Source: CAZHTS01 sp964535315 (GTDB lineage Bacteria > Chloroflexota > Anaerolineae > Anaerolineales > Anaerolineaceae). Taken from it: a stretch of DNA of 25,309 bases. This document shows, in pieces, positions 1-7,134 of this stretch. Where the stretch lies: positions 1 to 25,309 of the forward strand of contig CAZHTS010000066.1 of assembly GCA_964535315.1 (NCBI GenBank), given 5' to 3'. The notes beneath the pieces were generated by a model, which saw only the letters and a program-made list of their open reading frames with translations, did no database searches and was not told the origin of the DNA. The position numbers were made by a program, and so were the translations under genes. Position 1 is the stretch's first letter. Every line of letters begins with the position of its first letter.

Positions 1-54
1 TGGAGCAGGGGACTCATAAGCCCTTGGATGTGGGTTCAAATCCCACCCTCGCCA
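1..54 (+). tRNA. tRNA with CAU anticodon, 5' part missing (Ile2 or elongator Met)
   Basis: The window opens inside a tRNA. The anticodon loop CTCATAA lies at about 13-19 and gives anticodon CAT. The T arm has a GTGGG/CCCAC stem at 30-34 and 42-46 around TTCAAAT. The acceptor 3' strand CCTCGCC (47-53) and discriminator A54 follow; CCA is not encoded. The anticodon-arm and variable-loop sequence resembles bacterial tRNA-Ile(CAU), the lysidine-modified type, more than initiator tRNA, but elongator tRNA-Met cannot be excluded without the missing 5' half. The closing anticodon-stem pair looks like an A·G mismatch (12/20). Confidence 0.85.
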
Positions 55-61
55 CAGAAAC

Positions 62-99
62 AAAAAGAGCCCTGTCAAAACAGGGCTCTTTTTGTTTTT
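62..99 (+). terminator. Intrinsic terminator after the tRNA
   Basis: A perfect 14-bp stem pairs 62-75 with 80-93 around a CAAA loop, and is followed by GTTTTT. This is a textbook Rho-independent terminator eight bases after the tRNA 3' end. Its A-rich 5' side means it could also work on the opposite strand. Confidence 0.93.
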
Positions 100-206
100 A
101 CGCGGGAACTTTTCCGCCCCGGCGTACGTCTTAGACCTGTCTGCCCCCTGGCAGCCTCTCGACGCGCGTGATAGACTTATTCTATGCCTACATTTTGGAG
201 ACCTCT

Positions 207-992
207 ATGACCGAAATCGAAATGGAACCCCTACCCGACGAACGGCGCGGGCTTCATCTGGAATGGCTGTTGCCCCTTTTCTTCAGGCCGCGCCGCACGT
301 TGACGGACGTCCTGGCCTGCGCCGGGCGGGCGTGGCTGGCGCCGCTGCTGGCGCTTTCGCTGCTGGCCGTCTTGCAGATCGTCTGCACCGGGTCGCTGCG
401 CCAGGCGGCCTCGGGCGGGGCGCAGGTGGCGCCCGAAAACGCTCAGTTCTACACCCCGGAGCAGATGCAGCAGTTCAAGCAGGCCTCGGCCAACGCCGGA
501 GGGGCGTTGTTCATTTATGTGCTGCCCACGCTGGGGGCGCTGTTGGGCGTCTGGTTGGGCTGGTTCTTGCTCGGCAGTCTGCTGCACCTGGCGTTGACCC
601 TGAGCGGCAGCCGGGGTACGAGCGCCGCCGCCTTCAACCTGGCGGGGTGGGCCAGCCTGCCGCTGGCGCTGCGCTTCATCGTGCAGACCATCGGGGCGCT
701 GTCTGCCGGACACCCCATCCAGCGCAGCGGGCTCTCGGGCTTTGTGGCGGCGGATGCCGGCGGCGGTCTGCTCTACCTGGGCGCCGTGCTGGCGCTGGTC
801 GATCTGTACTGGCTGTGGCAGGTGGCATTGCTGTTGCTCGGCTCGACCCGTCTTTCCAACCTGCCGCGCGGCAAGGCCTGGGCGGCCACCCTGCTGGCCG
901 CCGTGCTGCTGCTGCTGCTCCAGGCGCTGCCTGCCTTTGTGGGGGCGCAACTGAGCGGCCTGTCGACCGGCGGCGGTTTCATGCCCTTCTAG
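207..992 (+). CDS. Yip1-domain-like multi-pass membrane protein
   Basis: This 261-residue protein has a short charged N-terminus and about five hydrophobic segments, near residues 44-62, 100-132, 145-165, 188-212 and 225-245. The pattern fits the Yip1/DUF1282 family of bacterial integral membrane proteins. ATG 207 was chosen because GGAG lies 6 nt upstream; an in-frame ATG at 168 has no such site. The stop is 3 nt before the ABC ATPase start, so the gene belongs to the export operon reaching 5031. In this setting it may be an accessory membrane subunit, which is inference. No catalytic motif is visible. Confidence 0.8.
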   Translation: MTEIEMEPLPDERRGLHLEWLLPLFFRPRRTLTDVLACAGRAWLAPLLALSLLAVLQIVCTGSLRQAASGGAQVAPENAQFYTPEQMQQFKQASANAGGALFIYVLPTLGALLGVWLGWFLLGSLLHLALTLSGSRGTSAAAFNLAGWASLPLALRFIVQTIGALSAGHPIQRSGLSGFVAADAGGGLLYLGAVLALVDLYWLWQVALLLLGSTRLSNLPRGKAWAATLLAAVLLLLLQALPAFVGAQLSGLSTGGGFMPF

Positions 993-995
993 CCG

Positions 996-1730
996 ATGGA
1001 AACCGAGGCGTATATTTCTGTGCGCGGTCTGCGCAAAACCTACCAGATGGGCGGCCAGGTGGTCAATGCCCTGGCGGGGGTGGACGTGGATATCCCCGCT
1101 CGTTCGTTCACCATCATCATGGGGCCGTCCGGGTCGGGTAAAAGCACGCTGCTCTATCTGTTGGGCGGGCTCGACCGGCCCACGGCGGGCAGCATCCATA
1201 TCCAGGAGGCGGCGCTGGAGCGAATGGATGAAAACACGCTGGCGATCTATCGCCGCAACAAGATCGGGTTTATCTTTCAGTCGTTCAACCTGATTACCAG
1301 CATGACCGCCCTGGAAAACGTGGCCTTTCCCATGCGTTTTGCCGGGTGGCCTGCCGCCCGGCGCCGGCAGCGCGCCGGCGAACTGCTCGGCCAGGTGGGG
1401 CTGGGCAAGCGCGCTCATCACAGGCCGACCGAACTCTCCGGCGGCCAGCAGCAGCGCGTGGCCGTGGCGCGTGCCCTGGTCAACGATCCCCCCCTGATCC
1501 TGGCCGATGAACCGACCGGCAACCTGGACACGCACAGCGGGTTTGCCATCATGAACCTGCTTTCTGAATTGCATCGCAGCGGGCGCACGATTGTCGTGGT
1601 GACGCATGACCCGCGTATGTTATCTTATGCCACCCATACCGTCCGCTTGCTGGACGGGCTGGTGGTCAGCGAGGCCGAATATGAGGCCGCCCTGACCAAG
1701 ACCGACCACCAGTTATCCTGGAAGGAGTGA
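996..1730 (+). CDS. ABC transporter ATP-binding protein, MacB/LolD type
   Basis: This 244-residue protein is a complete nucleotide-binding domain. Walker A GPSGSGKST is at 43-51, the Q-loop glutamine at 95, signature LSGGQ at 147-151, Walker B LILADEPTGNLD at 167-178, and the H-loop THD histidine at 204. The DEPTGNLD sequence is characteristic of the LolD/MacB/FtsE-like group, which powers extrusion or mechanical work in the envelope rather than solute import. It should pair with the FtsX-type permease at 3706-5031. The gene starts 3 nt after the Yip1-like gene, and its C-terminal codons contain the ribosome site for the next gene. Confidence 0.95.
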   Translation: METEAYISVRGLRKTYQMGGQVVNALAGVDVDIPARSFTIIMGPSGSGKSTLLYLLGGLDRPTAGSIHIQEAALERMDENTLAIYRRNKIGFIFQSFNLITSMTALENVAFPMRFAGWPAARRRQRAGELLGQVGLGKRAHHRPTELSGGQQQRVAVARALVNDPPLILADEPTGNLDTHSGFAIMNLLSELHRSGRTIVVVTHDPRMLSYATHTVRLLDGLVVSEAEYEAALTKTDHQLSWKE

Positions 1731-1736
1731 TTGTCT

Positions 1737-3695
1737 ATGCAATCTGCAAAACGCTGGACTTGTGTTTTGTTGCTTGTCCTCTCGTTTACCCTGGGGCTGC
1801 CCTCGCTGGCCGCCGCCCAGCACGGCGATCCGACCGGTACCACGCCGTTGCCTCAGGACGGTGATACGGCGGTCCAACCCGACCTCACCGCCGACGGCGA
1901 CCCGGCTGCGACGGATACGCCCGTACCGACCGACACGCCGGTGCCGACGGATACCCCCGTGCCCACCGATACCCCCGAGCCCACCGACACGCCGGTGGGG
2001 CCGGCGTTCGGCCTCTCGCCGGCTTCGGCGGCCAAAAGCGGCAAACCCGACCAGGTGCTGGTGTATAACATCAGCGTGAGCAACACGTCGGCGACGGCGC
2101 TCACGGTGGCGGTTTCGGCCAGCAGCAGCCGCAGTTGGAACATGTCCTTCCCGTCCAACGTGACCGTGTTGGCCGGGCAAAGCGCCACGGTCAGCGTCAG
2201 TGTGGTCGTGCCGGCCAGCGCGCCCAACGGCCAGGTGGACACCGAGTCGGTCACCTTTTCTGCCGGCGGCGAGACGCAGTACGTCCAGTTGACCACCACG
2301 GCGGTGGCTACGCCCGTTTCGTACACCGTCACGCCGCTGCCCTATGCGCGCCCGCTGGTGATGGTCTCCAGCTATTCGGTGGATGGCGGCCCGATCAGGG
2401 CCAAAGAGGAATTTGACCTGTCGCTCACCCTGTACAACAGCGGTTCGCTGCAGGCCAACAACCTGATCGTGACCTTTGAAAGCACGGTGTTCTTCCCGCG
2501 CGATACCGGCGGTGTGCGCGCCAAATCCAGCCTGGCGCCGGGCAAGAAGACCTCTTTCAGCCAGCCGATGGTGGCGACCAACGAACTGGAAGGTAAGAAC
2601 ACGGGCGCCGTTTCGGTGCGCCTGAGTTATACCGACGCCGAAGGCAAGGCTTACAGCGAAACGTTCAGCCTGACGATCAACGTCAAGGATACGGGCAGCG
2701 GCAGCGGCGGCGCAACGCGCACCCCCACCATTTCGCCGCGCGCCCAACTGGTGGTCAGCGGTTATGAAGTGGATGTGGATCCGCTGCAACCCGGCAAGAC
2801 CTTTAACCTGGCGCTGGACGTGCGCAACCTGGGCAGCAGCAACGCTCGCTCCGTCAGCCTGGTGTTGGGCGGCAGCGGCTCGTCTTCCGGCAACGACTCG
2901 GGCACACCCGCGCCGGGCGGCGTTTCGGGCGGCAGCGGCGACCTGAACACCTTTGCCCCGGTCGGCGCTTCCAATCTGATTTACCTGGGCGATATTTCCA
3001 GCGGGGCGGGGCTGCGGGTCAACAGCCGCCTGATCGTCAACGTCTCGGCCAACCCCGGCGCTTACCCGTTCAAGGTTTCGCTGGTGTACGACGACGGCAA
3101 GGGCAATCGCAGCACCGACGATCAGGTCATCACCCTGCTGGTGTACGCCATGCCGCAGGTGGAGGTTACTTTCTACCGCAAGCTGGAACCGCTGTTCGCC
3201 GGCCAGCCGGGCATGCTGCCGATCCAGGTCACCAACCTGGGGCGTAAGACGACCATCCTGGGGAACATGGAGGTCTCGGCCGAAGGCGCCGAGTTGAGCG
3301 AGAATACGGCCCTGGTCGGTTCGCTGGACGCCGGCGGTTATTTCACCCTGGATAGCGCCATCACCCCGCAGCAGGAGGGCGAACTCGAGATCAAGGTTTT
3401 GATCACCTACACCGACGATTTCAACGAGACGCGCCAGATCACCCGCACGCTCAAGGCCAGGGTGCAGCCGGCGGAGGAGGCCGGGGCGCCGCTGACGCCT
3501 GAAAAGGGCGGCATGCCGGGGAACGTTGAAGTGCAGCCGGCTGAGGAGGGCTTCTGGGATAAGGCGCTGCGCTTCCTGCGCGGTATGATCGGGCTGGACA
3601 GCGCCCCCGAGACGAGCGAGCCGCAGCCGCTCATGCCGGAGGGCGACGTGGTACCCCTGCCGCCGATGCCGGCCGGGGGTGGCGGTGGCGGGTAG
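1737..3695 (+). CDS. Exported protein with TPTD linker and CARDB-like beta domains
   Basis: This is a 652-residue exported protein. Residues 1-27 form a Sec signal peptide (KRW, a leucine-rich core, then AAAQ). Residues 60-87 are a low-complexity linker of TPVPTDTP units. The rest reads as several beta-sandwich modules, seen as recurring phrases such as 'VSNTSATALTVAV', 'LYNSGSLQANNLIV', 'VRNLGSSNARSVSL' and 'VTNLGRKTTILG', typical of CARDB/COG1361 S-layer-like proteins. The C-terminus ends in a glycine run with no membrane anchor. ATG 1737 lies 9 nt after AAGGAG; TTG 1731 is too close to it. Its place between ATPase and permease genes suggests an extracellular partner of the transporter, perhaps in the role MacA-type adaptors fill elsewhere (inference). 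Confidence 0.85.
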   Translation: MQSAKRWTCVLLLVLSFTLGLPSLAAAQHGDPTGTTPLPQDGDTAVQPDLTADGDPAATDTPVPTDTPVPTDTPVPTDTPEPTDTPVGPAFGLSPASAAKSGKPDQVLVYNISVSNTSATALTVAVSASSSRSWNMSFPSNVTVLAGQSATVSVSVVVPASAPNGQVDTESVTFSAGGETQYVQLTTTAVATPVSYTVTPLPYARPLVMVSSYSVDGGPIRAKEEFDLSLTLYNSGSLQANNLIVTFESTVFFPRDTGGVRAKSSLAPGKKTSFSQPMVATNELEGKNTGAVSVRLSYTDAEGKAYSETFSLTINVKDTGSGSGGATRTPTISPRAQLVVSGYEVDVDPLQPGKTFNLALDVRNLGSSNARSVSLVLGGSGSSSGNDSGTPAPGGVSGGSGDLNTFAPVGASNLIYLGDISSGAGLRVNSRLIVNVSANPGAYPFKVSLVYDDGKGNRSTDDQVITLLVYAMPQVEVTFYRKLEPLFAGQPGMLPIQVTNLGRKTTILGNMEVSAEGAELSENTALVGSLDAGGYFTLDSAITPQQEGELEIKVLITYTDDFNETRQITRTLKARVQPAEEAGAPLTPEKGGMPGNVEVQPAEEGFWDKALRFLRGMIGLDSAPETSEPQPLMPEGDVVPLPPMPAGGGGGG

Positions 3696-3705
3696 GTGAG
3701 GGCGT

Positions 3706-5031
3706 ATGCGTTTGCCGGATTTTTTAAGCCTGATTTTTGAAAACCTGAGCCGGCGTAAGGGCCGCGTGGCGTTGACCGCCGTGGGGGTGGTGATCGGCAC
3801 GGCGGCGGTCGTCTTGCTGGTTTCGCTGGCCAGCGGTTTGCAGCAAAACGCCGCCAGCACGATGGGCAGCGTCGACGAACTGACGCAGATTTTCGTCTAC
3901 CCCAATTTCGGCGGGGGCGGCGGCGGGCCGGGGATCGTGATCAGCGCCGGCGGGGGCGATAAGGTCTCGAAAGAAAAACAACTGACCACGAATGCGGTGG
4001 AGGAGATCAGCGCACTGCCCGGTGTGCAGACGGTCATCGAGCGCGATTCGCTGCGCTCCGGGGCACGCATCGTTTTTGGCGACCTGGAAAATTACTCCGG
4101 GCTGCAGGGCATCGATCCCAAGGATTTGCTCAGCCTGAACCCCACGCTGCAAGAAGGTTCGTTGGAACTGGGGCGCGGTTCGGTGGTGATTGGCGGTTGG
4201 GCGGCGCATAATTTTGTCAACTCGCGCCAGCGCCCCGGGCAGGAAGCGCCGCCCCAGCCCAAGCTGCTGGGGCAGTCGATCAAGGTGATCATTTCGAAAC
4301 AGTCGAGCGATGGCGCCGAAGTGCGCAAGACCGTCACCCTGCGGGTGGTTGGCATTCTCAAGGAGACGCGCGGCTCTACGGACGGGATATTGTTCGTCAA
4401 TATGGACGAACTGAACAGCTGGAACGAGTGGGTGGAGGGCAAACGCATCAATCGTCGGCGCACCGGCTACGAACAGCTGATCGTCAAGGCCGACAGCACG
4501 GATGCGGTCATCGACCTCTCCGAACAGATCAATAAATTGGGCTACATGGCCCATACCCCGCAGTCCTACGTCCAGGGCATGAACAGCGTGTTCATGGTCA
4601 TGCAGCTGGTGTTTGGCGGCGTCGGGGCAATTGCGCTGCTGGTGGCGGCGATTGGTATTGCCAACACGATGACGATGTCCATCCTGGAGCGGACGCGCGA
4701 AATCGGGCTGATGAAGGCCATCGGCGCCACCAACCGGGACGTTTTGACCATCTTTCTGGGTGAGGCGGCCGGGATCGGCTTTCTGGGCGGCCTGGGAGGG
4801 GTAACTATCGGCTGGGGCAGCGGGCAGCTGCTCAACACGGTGCTGGTCACTTATCTGTCACAGCAGGCGGCCGAAAGCGGCGGTTTGCCGGCGACGGTGG
4901 CGGTGTATACCCCGCTGTGGCTGCCGGTCTTTGCGCTGGTGTTTGCCACCCTGGTGGGGCTGATCTCGGGGCTGTATCCGGCGCTGCGCGCCGCAACGCT
5001 GGTGCCGATCACCGCATTGAAGTATGAATAG
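3706..5031 (+). CDS. ABC transporter permease, MacB/FtsX family
   Basis: This 441-residue permease has the MacB layout. TM1 is at about 22-44, a large extracytoplasmic region with a glycine-rich loop runs to about 290, and three C-terminal TM segments lie near 293-320, 352-375 and 400-425. The conserved cytoplasmic phrase ERTREIGLMKAIGAT after TM2 is diagnostic of FtsX domains, as is the final LYPALRAATLVPITALKYE. Proteins of this family do not form classical import channels; they transmit ATPase motion to periplasmic partners. It begins 10 nt after the exported protein gene and ends the operon. The substrate is not evident. Confidence 0.93.
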   Translation: MRLPDFLSLIFENLSRRKGRVALTAVGVVIGTAAVVLLVSLASGLQQNAASTMGSVDELTQIFVYPNFGGGGGGPGIVISAGGGDKVSKEKQLTTNAVEEISALPGVQTVIERDSLRSGARIVFGDLENYSGLQGIDPKDLLSLNPTLQEGSLELGRGSVVIGGWAAHNFVNSRQRPGQEAPPQPKLLGQSIKVIISKQSSDGAEVRKTVTLRVVGILKETRGSTDGILFVNMDELNSWNEWVEGKRINRRRTGYEQLIVKADSTDAVIDLSEQINKLGYMAHTPQSYVQGMNSVFMVMQLVFGGVGAIALLVAAIGIANTMTMSILERTREIGLMKAIGATNRDVLTIFLGEAAGIGFLGGLGGVTIGWGSGQLLNTVLVTYLSQQAAESGGLPATVAVYTPLWLPVFALVFATLVGLISGLYPALRAATLVPITALKYE

Positions 5032-5392
5032 TTTTTGAGCCTGTGGGGCCTCCTGGCGCGGGATGCGTGTTAGCGGCGAGTTGGCCGGCGGTCATAGAGA
5101 GCGAGGGCAAGCCCCGCACCCTACGGCAGACACCCACACATTCCCCCGCTCATCCTGCATCCCCCGTAGGGGCGACCCTTGCGGTCGCCCGCCGCGTATC
5201 TACAACGCTTCCCCGGGCGGGGGGCAAGAGACGGCCCAGAAATGTAGGGACGAGGCGCCGCCTCGCCCGGGGCCAGCCCGTGCGCCATCCTGGTGGGGCA
5301 AATGGTTCCCGCCCGTCGCGTTGTTGCCGGCGGGGTGGCCGGCGGTCATAGAGGGCGAGGGTGAACCTCGCCCTCATACAGCTGTTTTGGCC
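5032..5392. repeat. Gene-free stretch with hairpin repeats and a direct repeat
   Basis: I see no credible gene in this 361-bp gap. It contains a direct repeat that starts identically (TGGCCGGCGGTCATAGAG) at 5082 and 5336. Each copy runs on into a GCGAGGG-type hairpin. Two further hairpins begin with GTAGGG: 5166-5190 (8-bp stem 5170-5177/5183-5190) and 5244-5265 (stem 5251-5256/5260-5265). GTAGGGGCGA-type hairpins are recurrent dispersed intergenic repeats in Chloroflexota and some other phyla. Open frames across the stretch are products of its composition. Confidence 0.7.
5351..5375. repeat. Strong palindromic hairpin at the 3' end of yceI
   Basis: A perfect 10-bp stem pairs GAGGGCGAGG (5351-5360) with CCTCGCCCTC (5366-5375) around GTGAA. 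It lies 18 bp from the yceI stop codon and is the tail of the second direct-repeat copy. There is no T-tract on either strand, so it may stabilise a 3' end or simply be a repeat rather than act as an efficient intrinsic terminator. Confidence 0.65.
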
Positions 5393-5932
5393 TCAGGCGG
5401 GTTGGGTTTCGGCCACCTGCACCAGTTCCAGTTCGATGGAAATGTCCACCTCGTCGCTGACCAGGACGCCGCCGGTTTCGAGCGCCTGGTTCCAGGTCAG
5501 TTCCCAGTCCTTGCGGTTGATTTTGGCGCTGGCGGTGAAGCCAACGCTGACCGTGCCCCACGGGCTTCTGGCGCGCCCGCTGTATTCCACCTCCAGGGTC
5601 ACCTCGCGGCGGATGTTGCGGATGGTCAGGTCGCCGGTCAGGCGGGCGTGGCTGTCGTCCAAAATTTCGACGCGTTTGCTCTGGAAGGTCATGTAGGGGT
5701 AGGCTTCGACGTTGAAGAAATCGGGTGAGCGCAGGTGGCCGTCGCGTTGCGGCTCGCGGGTGTTGATGCTGGCCGTCTCGATCTGAAAATCGACGCGGGT
5801 GTTGGCCGGGTTGGCCTCGTCCAGGGCCACGCTGCCGCTGAACTTTTCGAACTGGCCGCGCACACGGCTGATCATCATGTGGCGCACCGAAAAATTGATC
5901 TGAGTATGGGCGGGATCTACTTGCCAGGACAT
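5393..5932 (-). CDS. YceI family lipocalin-like protein
   Basis: This 179-residue protein matches the YceI family from end to end. It has an N-terminal 'WQVDPAHTQINFSVRHMMISRVRGQF', then 'HLRSPDFFNVEAYPYMTF', 'GDLTIRNIRREVTLEVEY' and a final beta-rich 'DEVDISIELELV'. Family members fold as a lipocalin-like barrel binding long isoprenoid-type ligands. There is no signal peptide, so it is predicted to be cytoplasmic, as in many YceI proteins from one-membrane bacteria. The start is supported by AAGGAG about 8 nt upstream. It lies 69 bp downstream of the Rrf2 gene on the same strand, with a palindromic operator candidate in that gap. Confidence 0.95.
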   Translation of the reverse strand: MSWQVDPAHTQINFSVRHMMISRVRGQFEKFSGSVALDEANPANTRVDFQIETASINTREPQRDGHLRSPDFFNVEAYPYMTFQSKRVEILDDSHARLTGDLTIRNIRREVTLEVEYSGRARSPWGTVSVGFTASAKINRKDWELTWNQALETGGVLVSDEVDISIELELVQVAETQPA

Positions 5933-5956
5933 GTTGGTTTCTCCTTGTGTGTTTGC

Positions 5957-5989
5957 CCCAATACGTAATCGTAAAAGTTACATATTGGG
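5957..5989. promoter_or_regulatory. Palindromic operator candidate upstream of yceI
   Basis: The 33-bp element has outer arms CCCAATA and TATTGGG and an inner 17-bp core GTAAT-N7-GTTAC (5965-5981). The core has the same length and half-sites as the perfect palindrome in the Rrf2 gene promoter at 6448-6464. This suggests that one regulator, most simply the adjacent Rrf2 protein, binds both. No good -35/-10 pair was seen around this copy. Confidence 0.7.
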
Positions 5990-6001
5990 CGAAATAAAAA
6001 A

Positions 6002-6433
6002 TTATCCGTTGGGTTGGGCGCGTTCCATCACGCGCCGGGTAAAATCGGCAATCGTCATTTCGGCCAATGAGGCCTCCAGGGCGTTCTGGGCGGTTTGAAT
6101 GACTTCGCTGAGTACTTCGGACAGGTGACCTCCGATGGGGCAGTTGGGGTTGGGGTGACTGTGGATGTTAATCACCTCGTGATCCTCGACGCTGCGGTAG
6201 ACATCTCGCAAGGTGATGCCGGCCGCGCCGCAGCACAGGCGCCAGCCGCCGCTCACCCCGGGGCGGGATTCGACCAGCCGGCTCTGGCGCAGACGGGCCA
6301 TCAAACGGCGGATGACGACCGGGTTGGTGCGCACGCTGCTGGCGATTTGCTCTGAGGTCAGGGTGTTATCCGGGTCGAGCGCCAGCAGGGCGAGGATGTG
6401 AACGGCGACGGTAAAACGAAGATTGGTATTCAT
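6002..6433 (-). CDS. Rrf2 family transcriptional regulator
   Basis: This 143-residue protein has the Rrf2 winged helix. It opens with 'LRFTVAVHILALLALD', followed by recognition region 'SEQIASSVRTNPVVIRRLMARLRQSRLVESRPGVSGGW'. Cysteines are at 67, 68 and 98, so the classic three-cysteine Fe-S spacing of IscR/NsrR is not present. The sequence is closer to the YwnA-like subgroup that lacks a cluster; C98 or the CC pair could still sense redox or electrophile stress (inference). Its promoter carries a perfect palindrome over the -10 box, which strongly suggests autorepression. Downstream yceI probably belongs to the same regulon. Confidence 0.93.
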   Translation of the reverse strand: MNTNLRFTVAVHILALLALDPDNTLTSEQIASSVRTNPVVIRRLMARLRQSRLVESRPGVSGGWRLCCGAAGITLRDVYRSVEDHEVINIHSHPNPNCPIGGHLSEVLSEVIQTAQNALEASLAEMTIADFTRRVMERAQPNG

Positions 6434-6447
6434 GGCAACCTGTATTT

Positions 6448-6464
6448 GTAACTATTATAGTTAC
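6448..6464. promoter_or_regulatory. Operator palindrome over the Rrf2 gene -10 box
   Basis: GTAACTATTATAGTTAC is a perfect 7-bp inverted repeat with a 3-bp centre, and it contains the whole -10 box. Bound protein would block RNA polymerase. It shares GTAA(C/T)-N7-GTTAC with the site before yceI. Confidence 0.85.
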
Positions 6465-6482
6465 GATATGGGCGTTTGTCAA
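6454..6482 (-). promoter_or_regulatory. Perfect consensus sigma-70 promoter of the Rrf2 gene
   Basis: Reading the minus strand, TTGACA (6477-6482) is followed by a 17-bp spacer and TATAAT (6454-6459). All twelve consensus bases are present at ideal spacing. The expected start lies about 14 nt before the ATG. Such a strong promoter normally needs a repressor, and the overlapping palindrome fits that. Confidence 0.9.
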
Positions 6483-6498
6483 GAGCCAGTTTCGACGG

Positions 6499-6512
6499 AG
6501 AATCCGGATTCT
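6499..6512. promoter_or_regulatory. 14-bp perfect palindrome upstream of the lipoprotein gene
   Basis: AGAATCCGGATTCT is fully self-complementary. It ends one base before TATCAT (6514-6519), a possible -10 box for the gene at 6591. It may be a regulator site; no recognisable -35 supports the promoter. Confidence 0.4.
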
Positions 6513-6590
6513 GGTATCATTGAGATCAGTCTTTGAACCAATCGCTCGGATATTCGCGGCTCAAAGGAATTTCTTTACACGGAGAGTAAC

Positions 6591-7133
6591 ATGAAACGCA
6601 TGTGTTGGTTTTCGCTGGTTCTGCTGCTGGTGTTGGCGGGATGTGCGGGCGCCGGCGGACAGGGGGCTCAACAGGCGCCGGCGGGGATGGATGTACGCAA
6701 TCTGGCTTATCCCAACGAAATGGTCGTCAGCGGGGTGGCGCAGTTGAAGGACGGCGTGTACCAGGAAGACATCGCCGGTTCATCGGAGAAGCTGACCGTC
6801 AAGCTGGTCGATCCGCCGGCGTACGGCGACATCGACGGCGATGGGGCGCAGGACGCCGCCGTGCTGCTGGCGGCCGAGAGCGGCGGCACGGGAACGTTTT
6901 ACTATCTGTCGGTGGTCGTCTCCCGCTCGGGCAAGCCGACGCCGGCGGCCACCGTATTTATCGACGACCGCCCGGCGATCGAGAGTCTGCGCATCGATCC
7001 GAACGGCAACGTGATCTTACAGGCCACCATCCACAAAGAAGAGGACGCCATGTGCTGCCCTTCCTGGCAGGTGGTGCAGACCTATCATCTCAATGACGAC
7101 ATCCTCGACCTGGTGACGCAGGAAGAGAAATAA
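6591..7133 (+). CDS. Putative lipoprotein of unknown function
   Basis: This 180-residue protein has a lipoprotein signal: KRM, a hydrophobic stretch and lipobox LAGC with cysteine 18. After a short glycine/alanine linker, the mature part includes 'DIDGDGAQDAAVLLAAESGGTGTFYYLSVV', which resembles the calcium-loop-like DxDxDG motif of FG-GAP/dockerin-style repeats, and a late CC pair. Similar exported proteins with a 'VVLAxxxGGTGTFYYL' core are common as hypothetical proteins, and I cannot assign a function. GGAGAG lies 4 nt before the ATG. Its stop is one base from the stop of the convergent gene at 7135. Confidence 0.85.
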   Translation: MKRMCWFSLVLLLVLAGCAGAGGQGAQQAPAGMDVRNLAYPNEMVVSGVAQLKDGVYQEDIAGSSEKLTVKLVDPPAYGDIDGDGAQDAAVLLAAESGGTGTFYYLSVVVSRSGKPTPAATVFIDDRPAIESLRIDPNGNVILQATIHKEEDAMCCPSWQVVQTYHLNDDILDLVTQEEK

Positions 7134-7134
7134 C

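Noticed and set aside
231..1607. 458-codon minus-strand frame across the Yip1-like and ATPase genes
   Set aside because: It overlaps two well-supported plus-strand genes, and its Q/R/H/G-rich product shows no domain.
1915..1998. Tandem short repeats considered as a CRISPR or regulatory array
   Set aside because: They encode the TPVPTDTP linker in frame, and there are no unique spacers.
1713..3860. 715-codon open frame on the minus strand opposite the exported-protein gene
   Set aside because: It is antisense to a gene with a signal peptide, family-like repeats and operon spacing. Its arginine/glycine/histidine-rich text is typical of GC-rich antisense frames.
5166..5190. GTAGGGGCGA hairpin considered as an intrinsic terminator of the permease operon
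   Set aside because: It has no T-run on either strand and resembles a dispersed repeat. It could still affect RNA stability.
5043..5377. Short open frames in the gap after the permease gene
   Set aside because: They run through hairpin repeats, lack ribosome sites and show no protein-like pattern.
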